From contig NZ_CP141590.1 in NCBI RefSeq assembly GCF_035581365.1, positions 1,550,001 through 1,614,000 on the forward strand: DNA of 64,000 bases, given 5' to 3'. The DNA is from Tsuneonella sp. CC-YZS046 (GTDB lineage Bacteria > Pseudomonadota > Alphaproteobacteria > Sphingomonadales > Sphingomonadaceae). Below the pieces are notes generated by a model. It saw nothing but the letters and a program-made list of their open reading frames with translations. It was not told where the DNA came from and made no database searches. The position numbers and the translations under genes are program-made. Positions 9,773 through 17,298 of this stretch are shown here, piece by piece; within the stretch, counting starts at the first letter, position 1; every line of letters begins with the position of its first letter.

Positions 9773-10276
9773 ATGCTCATTGCCCGCCCCCTTGCCCTGC
9801 TCGCGCTGCTTGCCGCTGCGCCGGCGCTCGCGCTCGAAGTGCCGCCGTCGGACCAGGCGCCGCTGTCCCCGCAGGATGAATCGGCCGCCTTCCGCGCCGC
9901 CGGGTTCGAGCAGGCGGGCGGCGAATGGCGCGGCTGCGGCGATCCGGGCACGGCGGGCTACACCCCCGGCGAAATCTCGCAGGTGCTGGACCTGAACAAC
10001 GATGGCCTGCCGGAAGCGGTGATTACCGAAGGCAGCGCATTCTGCTTCGGCATGACCGGGCTGGGCTATTCCCTGGTCAGCAAGCAGGCCGACGAGAGCT
10101 GGCGCCTGCTCGATGGCCGGGGCGGCATCCCCACTTTCCTCGGAACGCGGGGAGCGGACGGCTGGCCGGACATCGAGGTCGGCGGCCCCGGCTTCTGCTT
10201 CCCGGTGCTGCGCTGGGACGGGAAGGAATACAAGCTCGACCGGCATCAGTATGACGGCAAGCCCTGCCAGGGCTGA
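9773..10276 (+). CDS. Secreted hypothetical protein with FG-GAP-like calcium loop
   Basis: A 167-residue protein with a clear signal peptide (residues 1-20, ending ALALA) and presumed periplasmic location. The segment LDLNNDGLPEAVITEG resembles the DxNxDG calcium-binding loop of VCBS/FG-GAP repeats, and a second WPDIEVGGPGFCFPVLRW segment gives another possible strand pair. Four Cys could form two disulfides. A CAGGAGGATTCCGCC ribosome-binding site precedes the ATG. The gene is divergent from uvrA and precedes the hdeD-like gene on the same strand. Function unknown. Confidence 0.75.
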   Translation: MLIARPLALLALLAAAPALALEVPPSDQAPLSPQDESAAFRAAGFEQAGGEWRGCGDPGTAGYTPGEISQVLDLNNDGLPEAVITEGSAFCFGMTGLGYSLVSKQADESWRLLDGRGGIPTFLGTRGADGWPDIEVGGPGFCFPVLRWDGKEYKLDRHQYDGKPCQG

Positions 10277-10335
10277 GACGAAGGCTTTGGCCAACCCCCG
10301 GTCCTTCTAAGAAAAACAAGACAACGGAGGCAGGA

Positions 10336-10974
10336 ATGACGGAAACGACCGAAAGCCCATCCGGGCAGTCCGGGCAGCATGATCGGCAATCGCCGTCCGC
10401 CGGCTTTGTCGTGATCGGCATGGCGCGGCATAATTGGGGCTGGTTCGCCTTGCGCGGGGTGCTGGCGATCCTGCTCGGGATAGCGGCCTTCCTGGCGCCC
10501 GGCCTCACCCTGTTCGCCTTCACGCTGGTCTTCGCCGCCTTCTGCTTCGCCGACGGGATCGCCATGCTCATCACCGGCATTCGCCGCGCCGGTTCCGGCC
10601 ATGCGCCGTGGTGGACCATGATCCTGCCCGGCCTCGCGGGAATAGCGGTGGGCGTGATCTTCCTGTTCTGGCCCCTGCTCTCCACCCTGGCCTATGCGAT
10701 TGCCACGGTCCTGCTGGTGGCGGGCTGGGCCATCGTCACCGGGGCCTTGCAGATCGCCGCCGCCATCCGGCTGCGCGAGGAGATCGAGGGCGAATGGATT
10801 CTGGGGCTGGCGGGGCTGTTCGGCGTGGTGCTCGGCCTTGCCCTCATCACGCTGACGGCGCTGCAGCCCACCCTCTCCATCCTCTCCGTGGCCTGGCTGA
10901 TCGGCTTCTACGCCATCATGACCGGCGTGATGCTGCTGATGCTGGGGCTTCGCCTGCGCAAGCGGGCAGGCTGA
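10336..10974 (+). CDS. HdeD-family inner-membrane protein
   Basis: A 212-residue protein with a hydrophilic N-terminal 35 residues and then six hydrophobic helices: FALRGVLAILLGIAAFLAP, LFAFTLVFAAFCFADG, TMILPGLAGIAVGVIFLF, LAYAIATVLLVAGWAIV, GLAGLFGVVLGLALITL and WLIGFYAIMTGVMLLMLGL. The pattern and the W..L.G...I..G motif match the DUF308/HdeD family, linked in enterobacteria to acid resistance; here the role is unproven. CGGAGGCAGGA gives a strong ribosome-binding site. The end is 36 bp before the predicted thpR start, so the two may be cotranscribed. Confidence 0.87.
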   Translation: MTETTESPSGQSGQHDRQSPSAGFVVIGMARHNWGWFALRGVLAILLGIAAFLAPGLTLFAFTLVFAAFCFADGIAMLITGIRRAGSGHAPWWTMILPGLAGIAVGVIFLFWPLLSTLAYAIATVLLVAGWAIVTGALQIAAAIRLREEIEGEWILGLAGLFGVVLGLALITLTALQPTLSILSVAWLIGFYAIMTGVMLLMLGLRLRKRAG

Positions 10975-11010
10975 AGGCCCGGCCGCCGCACGGATCGCGG
11001 GAGCAGCATC

Positions 11011-11547
11011 ATATCGCATCGCCTGTTCATCGCCATCGCCCTGCCGGAGCCGATCCGCGACCTGCTGGTGGATTGCATGGAAGGGATCGAGGGCGCGCGC
11101 TGGCAAGGCGAGGAGCAATTGCACCTCACCCTGCGCTTCGCGGGCGAGGTCGACACGCCGCTGGCCAACGATCTGGCGGACCGGCTCGGCACGCTGACCT
11201 GCCCACCCTTCCCGCTCGCGATCCGGGGCGTGGGCCATTTCGAGCGCAAGGGCCACCCCCGCGCGGTCTGGGCCGGGATCGCGCCTTCGCCGGAACTGGA
11301 GGTGCTGCAGCGCAAGGTCGAGCGCGCCTGCCAGGAGGTTGGGCTGGAGCCGGAGCACCGCCGCTTCACCCCGCATGTCACCCTGGCCCGGCTGAACAGC
11401 GCAAGCGGCCCGATTGCCCCGTTCCTGCTAGCACGCTCAGGCCTCGCCAGCGCGCCCTTCACGGTGGACGGCTTCACCCTCTACGAAAGCCACCTCGGAG
11501 AAACCGGCTCCATCTACGAGCCGGTGGTGCGCTATCCGCTGCGGTGA
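11011..11547 (+). CDS. thpR: RNA 2',3'-cyclic phosphodiesterase with apparent ATA start
   Basis: A 2H phosphoesterase family protein (formerly 2'-5' RNA ligase). Both catalytic HxTx motifs are present: HLTL (in EEQLHLTLRFAGEV) and HVTL (in FTPHVTLARL). The first ATG in frame (11068) would remove the conserved first strand SHRLFIAIALPEP. Extending upstream in frame reaches ATA at 11011 followed by TCG CAT CGC CTG TTC, exactly where M-SHRLF normally starts, with GGGAG seven bases before it. ATA-initiated length is 178 residues, normal for the family. The upstream ATC at 11008 is a less well spaced alternative; a sequencing or recent start mutation is also possible. Confidence 0.85.
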   Translation: MSHRLFIAIALPEPIRDLLVDCMEGIEGARWQGEEQLHLTLRFAGEVDTPLANDLADRLGTLTCPPFPLAIRGVGHFERKGHPRAVWAGIAPSPELEVLQRKVERACQEVGLEPEHRRFTPHVTLARLNSASGPIAPFLLARSGLASAPFTVDGFTLYESHLGETGSIYEPVVRYPLR

Positions 11548-11569
11548 GGCGCGGCGGCGGGAAGCGGGA

Positions 11570-12289
11570 TCACTCCTTCTTGTCGAAGGAAAGCTCGTGC
11601 CGCGAAGCCGGCTGGGGCAGGACGCCCAGCTGGATCGCCACGTCGCGATAGTTCCAGTAGCTGTATTCCTGCGTGATCTTCCCATTCCTGTAGAGGTGGT
11701 GAGTCACGCCCCGGGTATGGGTCGTCTTGCCCTTGGCCGGCATGCCGAGGAAATCGGCATTGTGCTGCACCTTCCATAGCCAGTGCATGATGGACCATTC
11801 ATCATAATCTATAGTGGCGCCCGCCCGGGCGTCGCGCGTCTTCTCGTCCCAATAGGCGGCGTCGTAACCCTGAGGCGTGCCGACCTGAAATTCGTCGGCC
11901 TGGTTATTCCGCACCCCGCCATTGTAGCGGATGATGTCGAACTGATGCACGCCGAGCGGCGAATCCGGGCCGTAATTGTCGAACGGCTCGAACGCGCGGA
12001 GCAGGTCGTCCTTGGTGTTTATCATCTGGCCCAGGATGATGTCCTCGAACACGAACTCGTCGGCATAGTAAGCCGCCACCCCCTGCGCGCCTTCATGGAA
12101 GAAGGCGTCGATCCATTTCTGCCCCGTGGCAAGGCTGCGGGTTCCGGCCCCGGAAGGGGCGCCGGTCGCGGCCGAAGCGGCGCCGGTCAACCCGGCGGCG
12201 GCAAGGCACCCTGCCCCCAATATTCCGCCGCGCAGCATGGTCCGCCGGTCAAGCGGCGATCTTTCCTGATCGAGATATGCGAGATGCAT
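11570..12289 (-). CDS. Tat-exported SnoaL-like (NTF2-fold) protein
   Basis: Begins MHLAYLDQERSPLDRRTMLR; the DRRTMLRGG followed by a hydrophobic Ala-rich stretch is a twin-arginine signal, so the folded protein is probably exported. The mature part carries the NTF2-like/ester-cyclase pattern: KWIDAFFHEGAQGVAAYYAD, FVFEDIILGQ, a WSIMHWLWKVQHNADFLGMP strand and a GVTHHLYRNGKITQEYSYWN closing strand. Such proteins are often polyketide-cyclase or hydratase-like; the substrate is unknown. The chosen ATG follows GAGAGGAATCAGG. A longer frame starting at 12481 gives non-conserved residues. About 239 aa. Confidence 0.8.
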   Translation of the reverse strand: MHLAYLDQERSPLDRRTMLRGGILGAGCLAAAGLTGAASAATGAPSGAGTRSLATGQKWIDAFFHEGAQGVAAYYADEFVFEDIILGQMINTKDDLLRAFEPFDNYGPDSPLGVHQFDIIRYNGGVRNNQADEFQVGTPQGYDAAYWDEKTRDARAGATIDYDEWSIMHWLWKVQHNADFLGMPAKGKTTHTRGVTHHLYRNGKITQEYSYWNYRDVAIQLGVLPQPASRHELSFDKKE

Positions 12290-12510
12290 CCTGATTCCTC
12301 TCCCACTTTTATCCATCGAATATTTATCAACGCATTCGTTAACACACGGCGAGGCAGGCCGTCCATGGAAACCTGCCAAGCCATCCCTTGCCAGACACGG
12401 GATTTGGCTCCATTTTCGAGGGATAAGCAGGCGAATGCGCCAGGCCAAACAGCCCTGTTCAACCGGCCCCGGATCGGGCAAAGCCGAAACAGAAAGTTAC
12501 AGGAGTGTAA

Positions 12511-14697
12511 GTGACCGTGACTGTCGCCCGTCTGTTTCTCGCCGTATCCCCCGCCGCACTGCTCGCAGGTTGCACGACCATGAACCAAGCCGCCCAGATC
12601 GAACCCGCACCCGCCACCCCGGCCGTCGCCATTCCGCAGGGAACCGGCATTTTCGCGGAAACCTCGCCCCTGCCGTTCGAGGCCCCCGATTTCTCGAAGA
12701 TAACCGATGCCGATTACCTTCCGGCCATCGAGCAGGGCATGGCGATCCAGCGGGCGGAAATCGAAGCCATCGCCAGCAATCCCGCCACACCGACGATAGA
12801 GAACACGCTGGCGGCGATGGAACGGTCGGGCCAGATGCTCACCCGGGCGCTGGCCGCCTTCTATGCCGTGGTCGGGGCCAACACCAACGACGCGCTCGAT
12901 GCGATCGAGAAGACGGTGTCGCCCAGGCTGGCCGCCCATGGCGATGCGATCGTGCTGGATTCCCGCCTGTTCGCGCGGATCAAGGCGCTGCATGACAATC
13001 GCGCCGCGCTGCCCCCTGGCGGGGAAGACGCCCGGCTGCTGGAAGTGACTTACGAGCGCTTCGTCAATGCCGGCGCGCAATTGAACGATGCCGACAAGGA
13101 AAAGCTCAAATCCATCAACGAGCAGCTTTCAACGCTCGGCACGGAATTTTCCCAGAAGCTGACCGAGGCGAGCAAGCGGGCGGCGCTGGTCGTCAACACC
13201 AAGGCCGAGCTGGCCGGGCTTTCCGATGGAGAGATAGAGGCCGCCGCCAAGGAGGCGCAGGAGCGCGGGTTGAAGGGCAAATACGTCCTCTCGCTCATCA
13301 ACACCACCCAGCAGCCCGCGCTGGCCAAGCTGACCAATCGTGAAACGCGGCGCAAGCTCTATGAGGCCAGCGTGACACGAACCTCACGCGGCGATGCGAA
13401 CGATACCCGCGCCATCACCGTCAGGATCGCGGAGCTTCGCGCGGAGAAGGCCGCCCTGCTCGGCTATCCGGACTATGCCAGCTATGCGATGTTCGACCGG
13501 ATGGTGAAGAAGCCGGGGGAAGCAATTGATTTCATGGAAGGGATGGTTCCAGCCCTGGCCGCCAAGCAAACCGAGGAGGCCAGCGAGCTGAACGCCGCGA
13601 TCAAGGCCGCCGGCGGCAAGTTCACCGTCCAGCCGTGGGATTGGGATTTCTATGCGGAGAAAGTCCGCAAGGCGAAATACGATCTCGATGACAGCGCGGT
13701 GAAGCCCTATTTCGAGATGACCCGGGTGCTGGAGGACGGCGTGTTCCATGCCGCAAACCAGATCTACGGCATCCGCTTCGTCAAGCGCACCGATCTGCCG
13801 GTCTATCAGGCCGATGTGAGCACCTACACCGTGTTCGACAAGGACGGCTCGGAGCTTGGGCTGTTCTATTTCGATCCCTTCGCCCGGCCCAACAAGCAGG
13901 GCGGCGCATGGATGGGCAATTTCGTGGAGCAATCGGGGCTGATGGGCACCAGGCCCGTGGTCTATAATGTGCTCAACATCGCCAAGGCTCCCGCCGGGGA
14001 ACCGCAACTGGTGAGCTGGGACGATGTCATCACCATGTTCCACGAAATGGGCCATGGCCTGCACGGCCTGTTCGCCGCCCAGAAATATCCCTCGATCTCC
14101 GGCACCAACACGGCGCGGGACTTCGTGGAGTTCCCCAGCCAGTTCAACGAGCATTTCGCCACCCAGCCGCAGATCCTCGCCAATTATGCCCGGCATTACA
14201 AAACCGGCGAGCCGATCCCGGCCGAATTGATGGCGAAGATCGACCGGGCCAGGAAGTTCAATCAGGGCTATGCGCTGGGCGAAGTGATGGCGGCCGCCCT
14301 GCTCGACATGAAATGGCACGCCTTCAAGCCGGGGGAAGTGCCGCGCGATGGGGACGCATTCGAGAAATCCGCGCTGGGCAGCCTGGGGCTGCGCGTCGAT
14401 GTCGTCCCGCCGCGCTATCACAGCCCCTATTTCCGGCATATCTGGGACCATGGCTATGCGGCGGGCTATTACTCCTACATCTGGACCGAGATGATCGCGC
14501 ATGACGCGTTCGATCATATGAAGGACAGCCCGGAGGGCGTGTCCCGCGCCGGTGGAGAGCTGTTCCGCGAGAAGATCCTCTCGCGCGGCAATACGGTCGA
14601 TTATGCCACGATGTATCAGGATTATGCCGGACGTCAGCCGAGCATAGAGCCGATGCTGGAAGAACGCGGCCTTTCAGGCGAGGACAAGCAGCCGTAA
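12511..14697 (+). CDS. dcp: M3-family peptidyl-dipeptidase lipoprotein
   Basis: A zinc metallopeptidase of the oligopeptidase A/Dcp family (728 aa). The thermolysin-like motif FHEMGHGLHGLF places zinc ligands His511 and His515, with the third ligand Glu in the following FVEFPSQFNEHF helix. The N-terminus MTVTVARLFLAVSPAALLAGC is a lipoprotein signal with an LAGC lipobox, implying an outer- or periplasm-facing lipoprotein that trims dipeptides from peptide C-termini. Start is GTG with CAGGAG 7 bp upstream. The usual long helical prolyl-channel region (residues about 40-480) is intact. It stands alone, divergent from the Tat-signal gene. Confidence 0.93.
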   Translation: MTVTVARLFLAVSPAALLAGCTTMNQAAQIEPAPATPAVAIPQGTGIFAETSPLPFEAPDFSKITDADYLPAIEQGMAIQRAEIEAIASNPATPTIENTLAAMERSGQMLTRALAAFYAVVGANTNDALDAIEKTVSPRLAAHGDAIVLDSRLFARIKALHDNRAALPPGGEDARLLEVTYERFVNAGAQLNDADKEKLKSINEQLSTLGTEFSQKLTEASKRAALVVNTKAELAGLSDGEIEAAAKEAQERGLKGKYVLSLINTTQQPALAKLTNRETRRKLYEASVTRTSRGDANDTRAITVRIAELRAEKAALLGYPDYASYAMFDRMVKKPGEAIDFMEGMVPALAAKQTEEASELNAAIKAAGGKFTVQPWDWDFYAEKVRKAKYDLDDSAVKPYFEMTRVLEDGVFHAANQIYGIRFVKRTDLPVYQADVSTYTVFDKDGSELGLFYFDPFARPNKQGGAWMGNFVEQSGLMGTRPVVYNVLNIAKAPAGEPQLVSWDDVITMFHEMGHGLHGLFAAQKYPSISGTNTARDFVEFPSQFNEHFATQPQILANYARHYKTGEPIPAELMAKIDRARKFNQGYALGEVMAAALLDMKWHAFKPGEVPRDGDAFEKSALGSLGLRVDVVPPRYHSPYFRHIWDHGYAAGYYSYIWTEMIAHDAFDHMKDSPEGVSRAGGELFREKILSRGNTVDYATMYQDYAGRQPSIEPMLEERGLSGEDKQP

Positions 14698-14739
14698 CCG
14701 GCTGAACGGCGTGCCACCCAACCGGCGGCGCGCTTTTCG

Positions 14740-15486
14740 TCAGCGGGTCGACAAAGCGCGCGCGCCCGGCTCGCCCAGCCATTGGGCGTCGACGTTCCAG
14801 ACCTCGCGGATGGCGGAGCGGGACAAGGCCCGTTCCGGCGGCCCGTCCTGATCGAGCGTCCCTTCCGACAGCACCAGCACCCGGTCGGCATGGTTCATCG
14901 CCAGCGTCAGGTCATGGAGCACCAGCACCACCCCCGCGCCGAGCCGGGCCGCTTCCCGCAACCGGGCCAGCATGGCAAGCTGATGCGCGAGATCAAGCGC
15001 CGCCAGCGGCTCGTCCGCGAGGATCCAGTGCGGCTCGCCCGCCAGCACCCGTCCGAACAATGCCCGGGCGCGTTCGCCACCCGACAGCGCCGATACGGGG
15101 CGATCAGCGAGGGCGGCGAGATCCAGCGCGGCAAGCGTGCGCTCCACCACCTCTGCCCCGCCCGCTGCCGCGTCGCCATGGGGCAGGCGTCCGAGCGCGA
15201 CCAGATTGCGCACTGACAGATCCCAGGCAATCGCCCCGTGCTGCGGGAGATAGCCGATGGCCTGCGCCCGGCTCTTGATGGCCATGCCAATCAAGGCGGA
15301 ACCATCGAGCGTGACGGTACCCGTATCCGGCTTCAGCAAACCCGCGAGGCACGACAGCAAGGTCGATTTTCCCGCCCCATTGGGCCCGCAGATTGCGGTG
15401 ATCTCGCCACGGCGCAGTTCCGTCGCGACATCATGCAATGCCGGCGTCGTGCCCAGCCGGAGCGAAAGGCCATGCGCCGCCAGCAT
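14740..15486 (-). CDS. btuD: Cobalamin ABC transporter ATPase
   Basis: ATP-binding subunit of the B12 importer, at the cytoplasmic face. Walker A GPNGAGKST, Q-loop YLPQHGAIAW, signature LSGGERARA, Walker B ILADEPLAALD and the H-loop VVLVLHDLTLAMNHADR are all present in 248 residues, normal for FecCD-type ATPases. The gene starts MLAAHGLSLRL; its ATG overlaps the permease stop codon (TGATG), so translation is probably coupled. The preceding riboswitch and receptor make cobalamin the likely substrate rather than heme or siderophore; the substrate is inferred from context. Confidence 0.92.
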   Translation of the reverse strand: MLAAHGLSLRLGTTPALHDVATELRRGEITAICGPNGAGKSTLLSCLAGLLKPDTGTVTLDGSALIGMAIKSRAQAIGYLPQHGAIAWDLSVRNLVALGRLPHGDAAAGGAEVVERTLAALDLAALADRPVSALSGGERARALFGRVLAGEPHWILADEPLAALDLAHQLAMLARLREAARLGAGVVLVLHDLTLAMNHADRVLVLSEGTLDQDGPPERALSRSAIREVWNVDAQWLGEPGARALSTR

Positions 15487-16439
15487 CAGGCGATCCCCCG
15501 GCGCATGCGCAGCAGCAGGAACAGGAAGAAGGGCGAGCCGAGCAAGCTGAGGGCGATGCCGAGCCGCAGTTCGGTGACGAGCGGCAGGATGCGGCAGAGG
15601 CTGTCCGCCACCAGCACCAGCAAGGCCCCGGCCAGCGCGCTGGGCAGGATGAGGCTGGACGGGCGCCTGTCGGTCAGCGGACGAACCAGATGCGGGACGA
15701 TCAGGCCGACGAAGCCGATGATCCCCGCCACCGCCACGCCCGCCCCCACCGTCAGCGCCACCCCCGCGATGAGCCAGGCCTGCAACCGCGGCAGATCGAT
15801 CCCGAGGGAGCGCGCCGCCGCCTCGCCCAGGGTCAATGCGTCCAGCCCCCTGCCCGCCGCCGCCAGGCAGGCGATGCCCGCTACGGTCAGCGGCGCGGCC
15901 AGCCATACTTCCTGCCAGCCCCGGTCCGTCAGCGCCCCCATCAGCCAGGTCACGATCTCGCTCATCGCGAAGGCATTGGGCGCGAAGCTGATGATGAGCG
16001 ACGTCAAGGTGCCGGAAAGGCTCGCGATCATCAGTCCGGCAAGCGTGAACAGGGCGATGCCGCCCGTGCGCCCGGCAATCGCCGCCAGCAGCGCCATCGC
16101 GCCCGCAGCCCCCGCCAGAGCGAAGAGCGGCAAGGCCCAGGGATGGATCGCCAGCCCCAGCGCCAAGCTGACAACCGCGCCCAGCGCCGCGCCGGGGCCG
16201 ATGCCGAACAGGCCCGGATCGGCCAGCGGATTGCGCAGATAGCCCTGCATCGCGGCGCCGGCCGCGCCCAGTCCGGCCCCCACCGCGATCGCGAGGAGCC
16301 CGCGCGGCATGCGCAATTCGAGCAGAATGACGGCGGCATTGGGCGTATCCGCCGGATCGAGCCAGATCCGCCCGGCCAGCAGGGAAAGCGGCAGCACGGC
16401 GGCCAGCAGCAGCGCGAGGATCAGGCTGAGCCGGTTCAT
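15486..16439 (-). CDS. btuC: Cobalamin ABC transporter permease
   Basis: FecCD-family inner-membrane permease of 317 aa with about ten hydrophobic segments. Conserved text includes LRMPRGLLAIAVGAGLGAAG, MQGYLRNPLADPGLFGIGPG (the family motif NPLAxPxxxGIxxGA), GIIGFVGLIVPHLVRPLTD and the C-terminal ELRLGIALSLLGSPFFLFLLL. It passes B12 across the inner membrane with BtuD and the binding protein. Start at MNRLSLILA overlaps the end of the binding-protein gene by ATGA. A longer frame upstream runs through the binding-protein gene and is a shadow. Confidence 0.93.
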   Translation of the reverse strand: MNRLSLILALLLAAVLPLSLLAGRIWLDPADTPNAAVILLELRMPRGLLAIAVGAGLGAAGAAMQGYLRNPLADPGLFGIGPGAALGAVVSLALGLAIHPWALPLFALAGAAGAMALLAAIAGRTGGIALFTLAGLMIASLSGTLTSLIISFAPNAFAMSEIVTWLMGALTDRGWQEVWLAAPLTVAGIACLAAAGRGLDALTLGEAAARSLGIDLPRLQAWLIAGVALTVGAGVAVAGIIGFVGLIVPHLVRPLTDRRPSSLILPSALAGALLVLVADSLCRILPLVTELRLGIALSLLGSPFFLFLLLRMRRGIA

Positions 16440-17296
16440 CCCGCGACCTCCGCCTGAGTCCCACCTGTGGCCATCGCCTGTCTTATCTCGCGCAGCCGTT
16501 CGGCGGCGCGGATGATGGTCGGCCCGCCGCAGAAGATGAGGCTGGGATCGAGCACATGGCGGCGCGTATCCGCCAGGCTTTCCAGCGCGGGATGTTGCAG
16601 CATCCTGTCCTCGCCGGTGCTGGAATCCCCCGCCGCCAGGATGAGGCGGGGCGGATCGGCCAGCATCTCCTCCAGCGGAAGGTAGTCGGCCTGGCGCAGC
16701 CCGCGCGCGGCGCTGTGGCTGGAAAAACCGGTCCGGCGCATGATGTCGGAAATCAGCGCGTCGGGACCGGGCACGATCCCGCCGGACTGCCATACCACCG
16801 CGGGAATGGCGGGCGAGCTTGCCGCTGGCGCCGCCCGGGCCAGCGCCCGCTCGATCCCTTGGACCAGCCGTTCTCCCCTTTCCGGATGGCCGGTGAGGCG
16901 CGCCAGCCCCCTGATCTGCTCGATGCTTTCCGGGACATCGTGCTCGATGGCGAAGCTCTCCACCCGGATGCCGAAGCGCTCCAGCGCGATCCGGGTCGCC
17001 GACGGCATGAAGGTGCCCGCCACCACCACATCGGGCTTGAGCGCGAGGATTTCCTCCACCGTGCCGCCCGTGGCCGGGAAGCGGCGGGCAACGCGCAGAT
17101 CAATCGAGCTGGAGCGCGGATCATGGCTGTAATGCGAAATGGCAAGGATCTGCGATGGGTCCACCACATCCGCCAGGATCGCGTCGCTGCACGGGTTGAG
17201 CGAGACGATAGTGGGGTGCTCCCGCGGCTGCTCCGCCGGCCCGGGGCCAGTGCAGCCCGCCAGGGCGGCCAGCGCCGCCGCGAGAAGCGCCCGCAT
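16436..17296 (-). CDS. btuF: Cobalamin-binding periplasmic lipoprotein (BtuF-like)
   Basis: Class III periplasmic binding protein, 286 aa. A short lipoprotein signal ends in ALAGC, so the protein is membrane-anchored rather than free. The fold is visible as TIVSLNPCSDAILADVVDP, the long RFPATGGTVEEILALKPDVVVAGTF segment (typical TroA/BtuF 'ETILALKPDLVV' pattern), a connecting helix and the second lobe IPAVVWQSGGIV ... DYLPLEEMLADPPRLILAAG. It starts 2 bp after the receptor stop codon and overlaps the permease start, so it is the second gene of a four-gene transport operon. Heme-binding homologues are similar; the riboswitch favours B12. Confidence 0.88.
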   Translation of the reverse strand: MRALLAAALAALAGCTGPGPAEQPREHPTIVSLNPCSDAILADVVDPSQILAISHYSHDPRSSSIDLRVARRFPATGGTVEEILALKPDVVVAGTFMPSATRIALERFGIRVESFAIEHDVPESIEQIRGLARLTGHPERGERLVQGIERALARAAPAASSPAIPAVVWQSGGIVPGPDALISDIMRRTGFSSHSAARGLRQADYLPLEEMLADPPRLILAAGDSSTGEDRMLQHPALESLADTRRHVLDPSLIFCGGPTIIRAAERLREIRQAMATGGTQAEVAG

Positions 17297-17298
17297 CG

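Noticed and set aside
14740-16464. 574-residue frame joining the btuC region to btuD
   Set aside because: The first half is an off-frame reading of the permease gene; only the part from 15486 is the ATPase.
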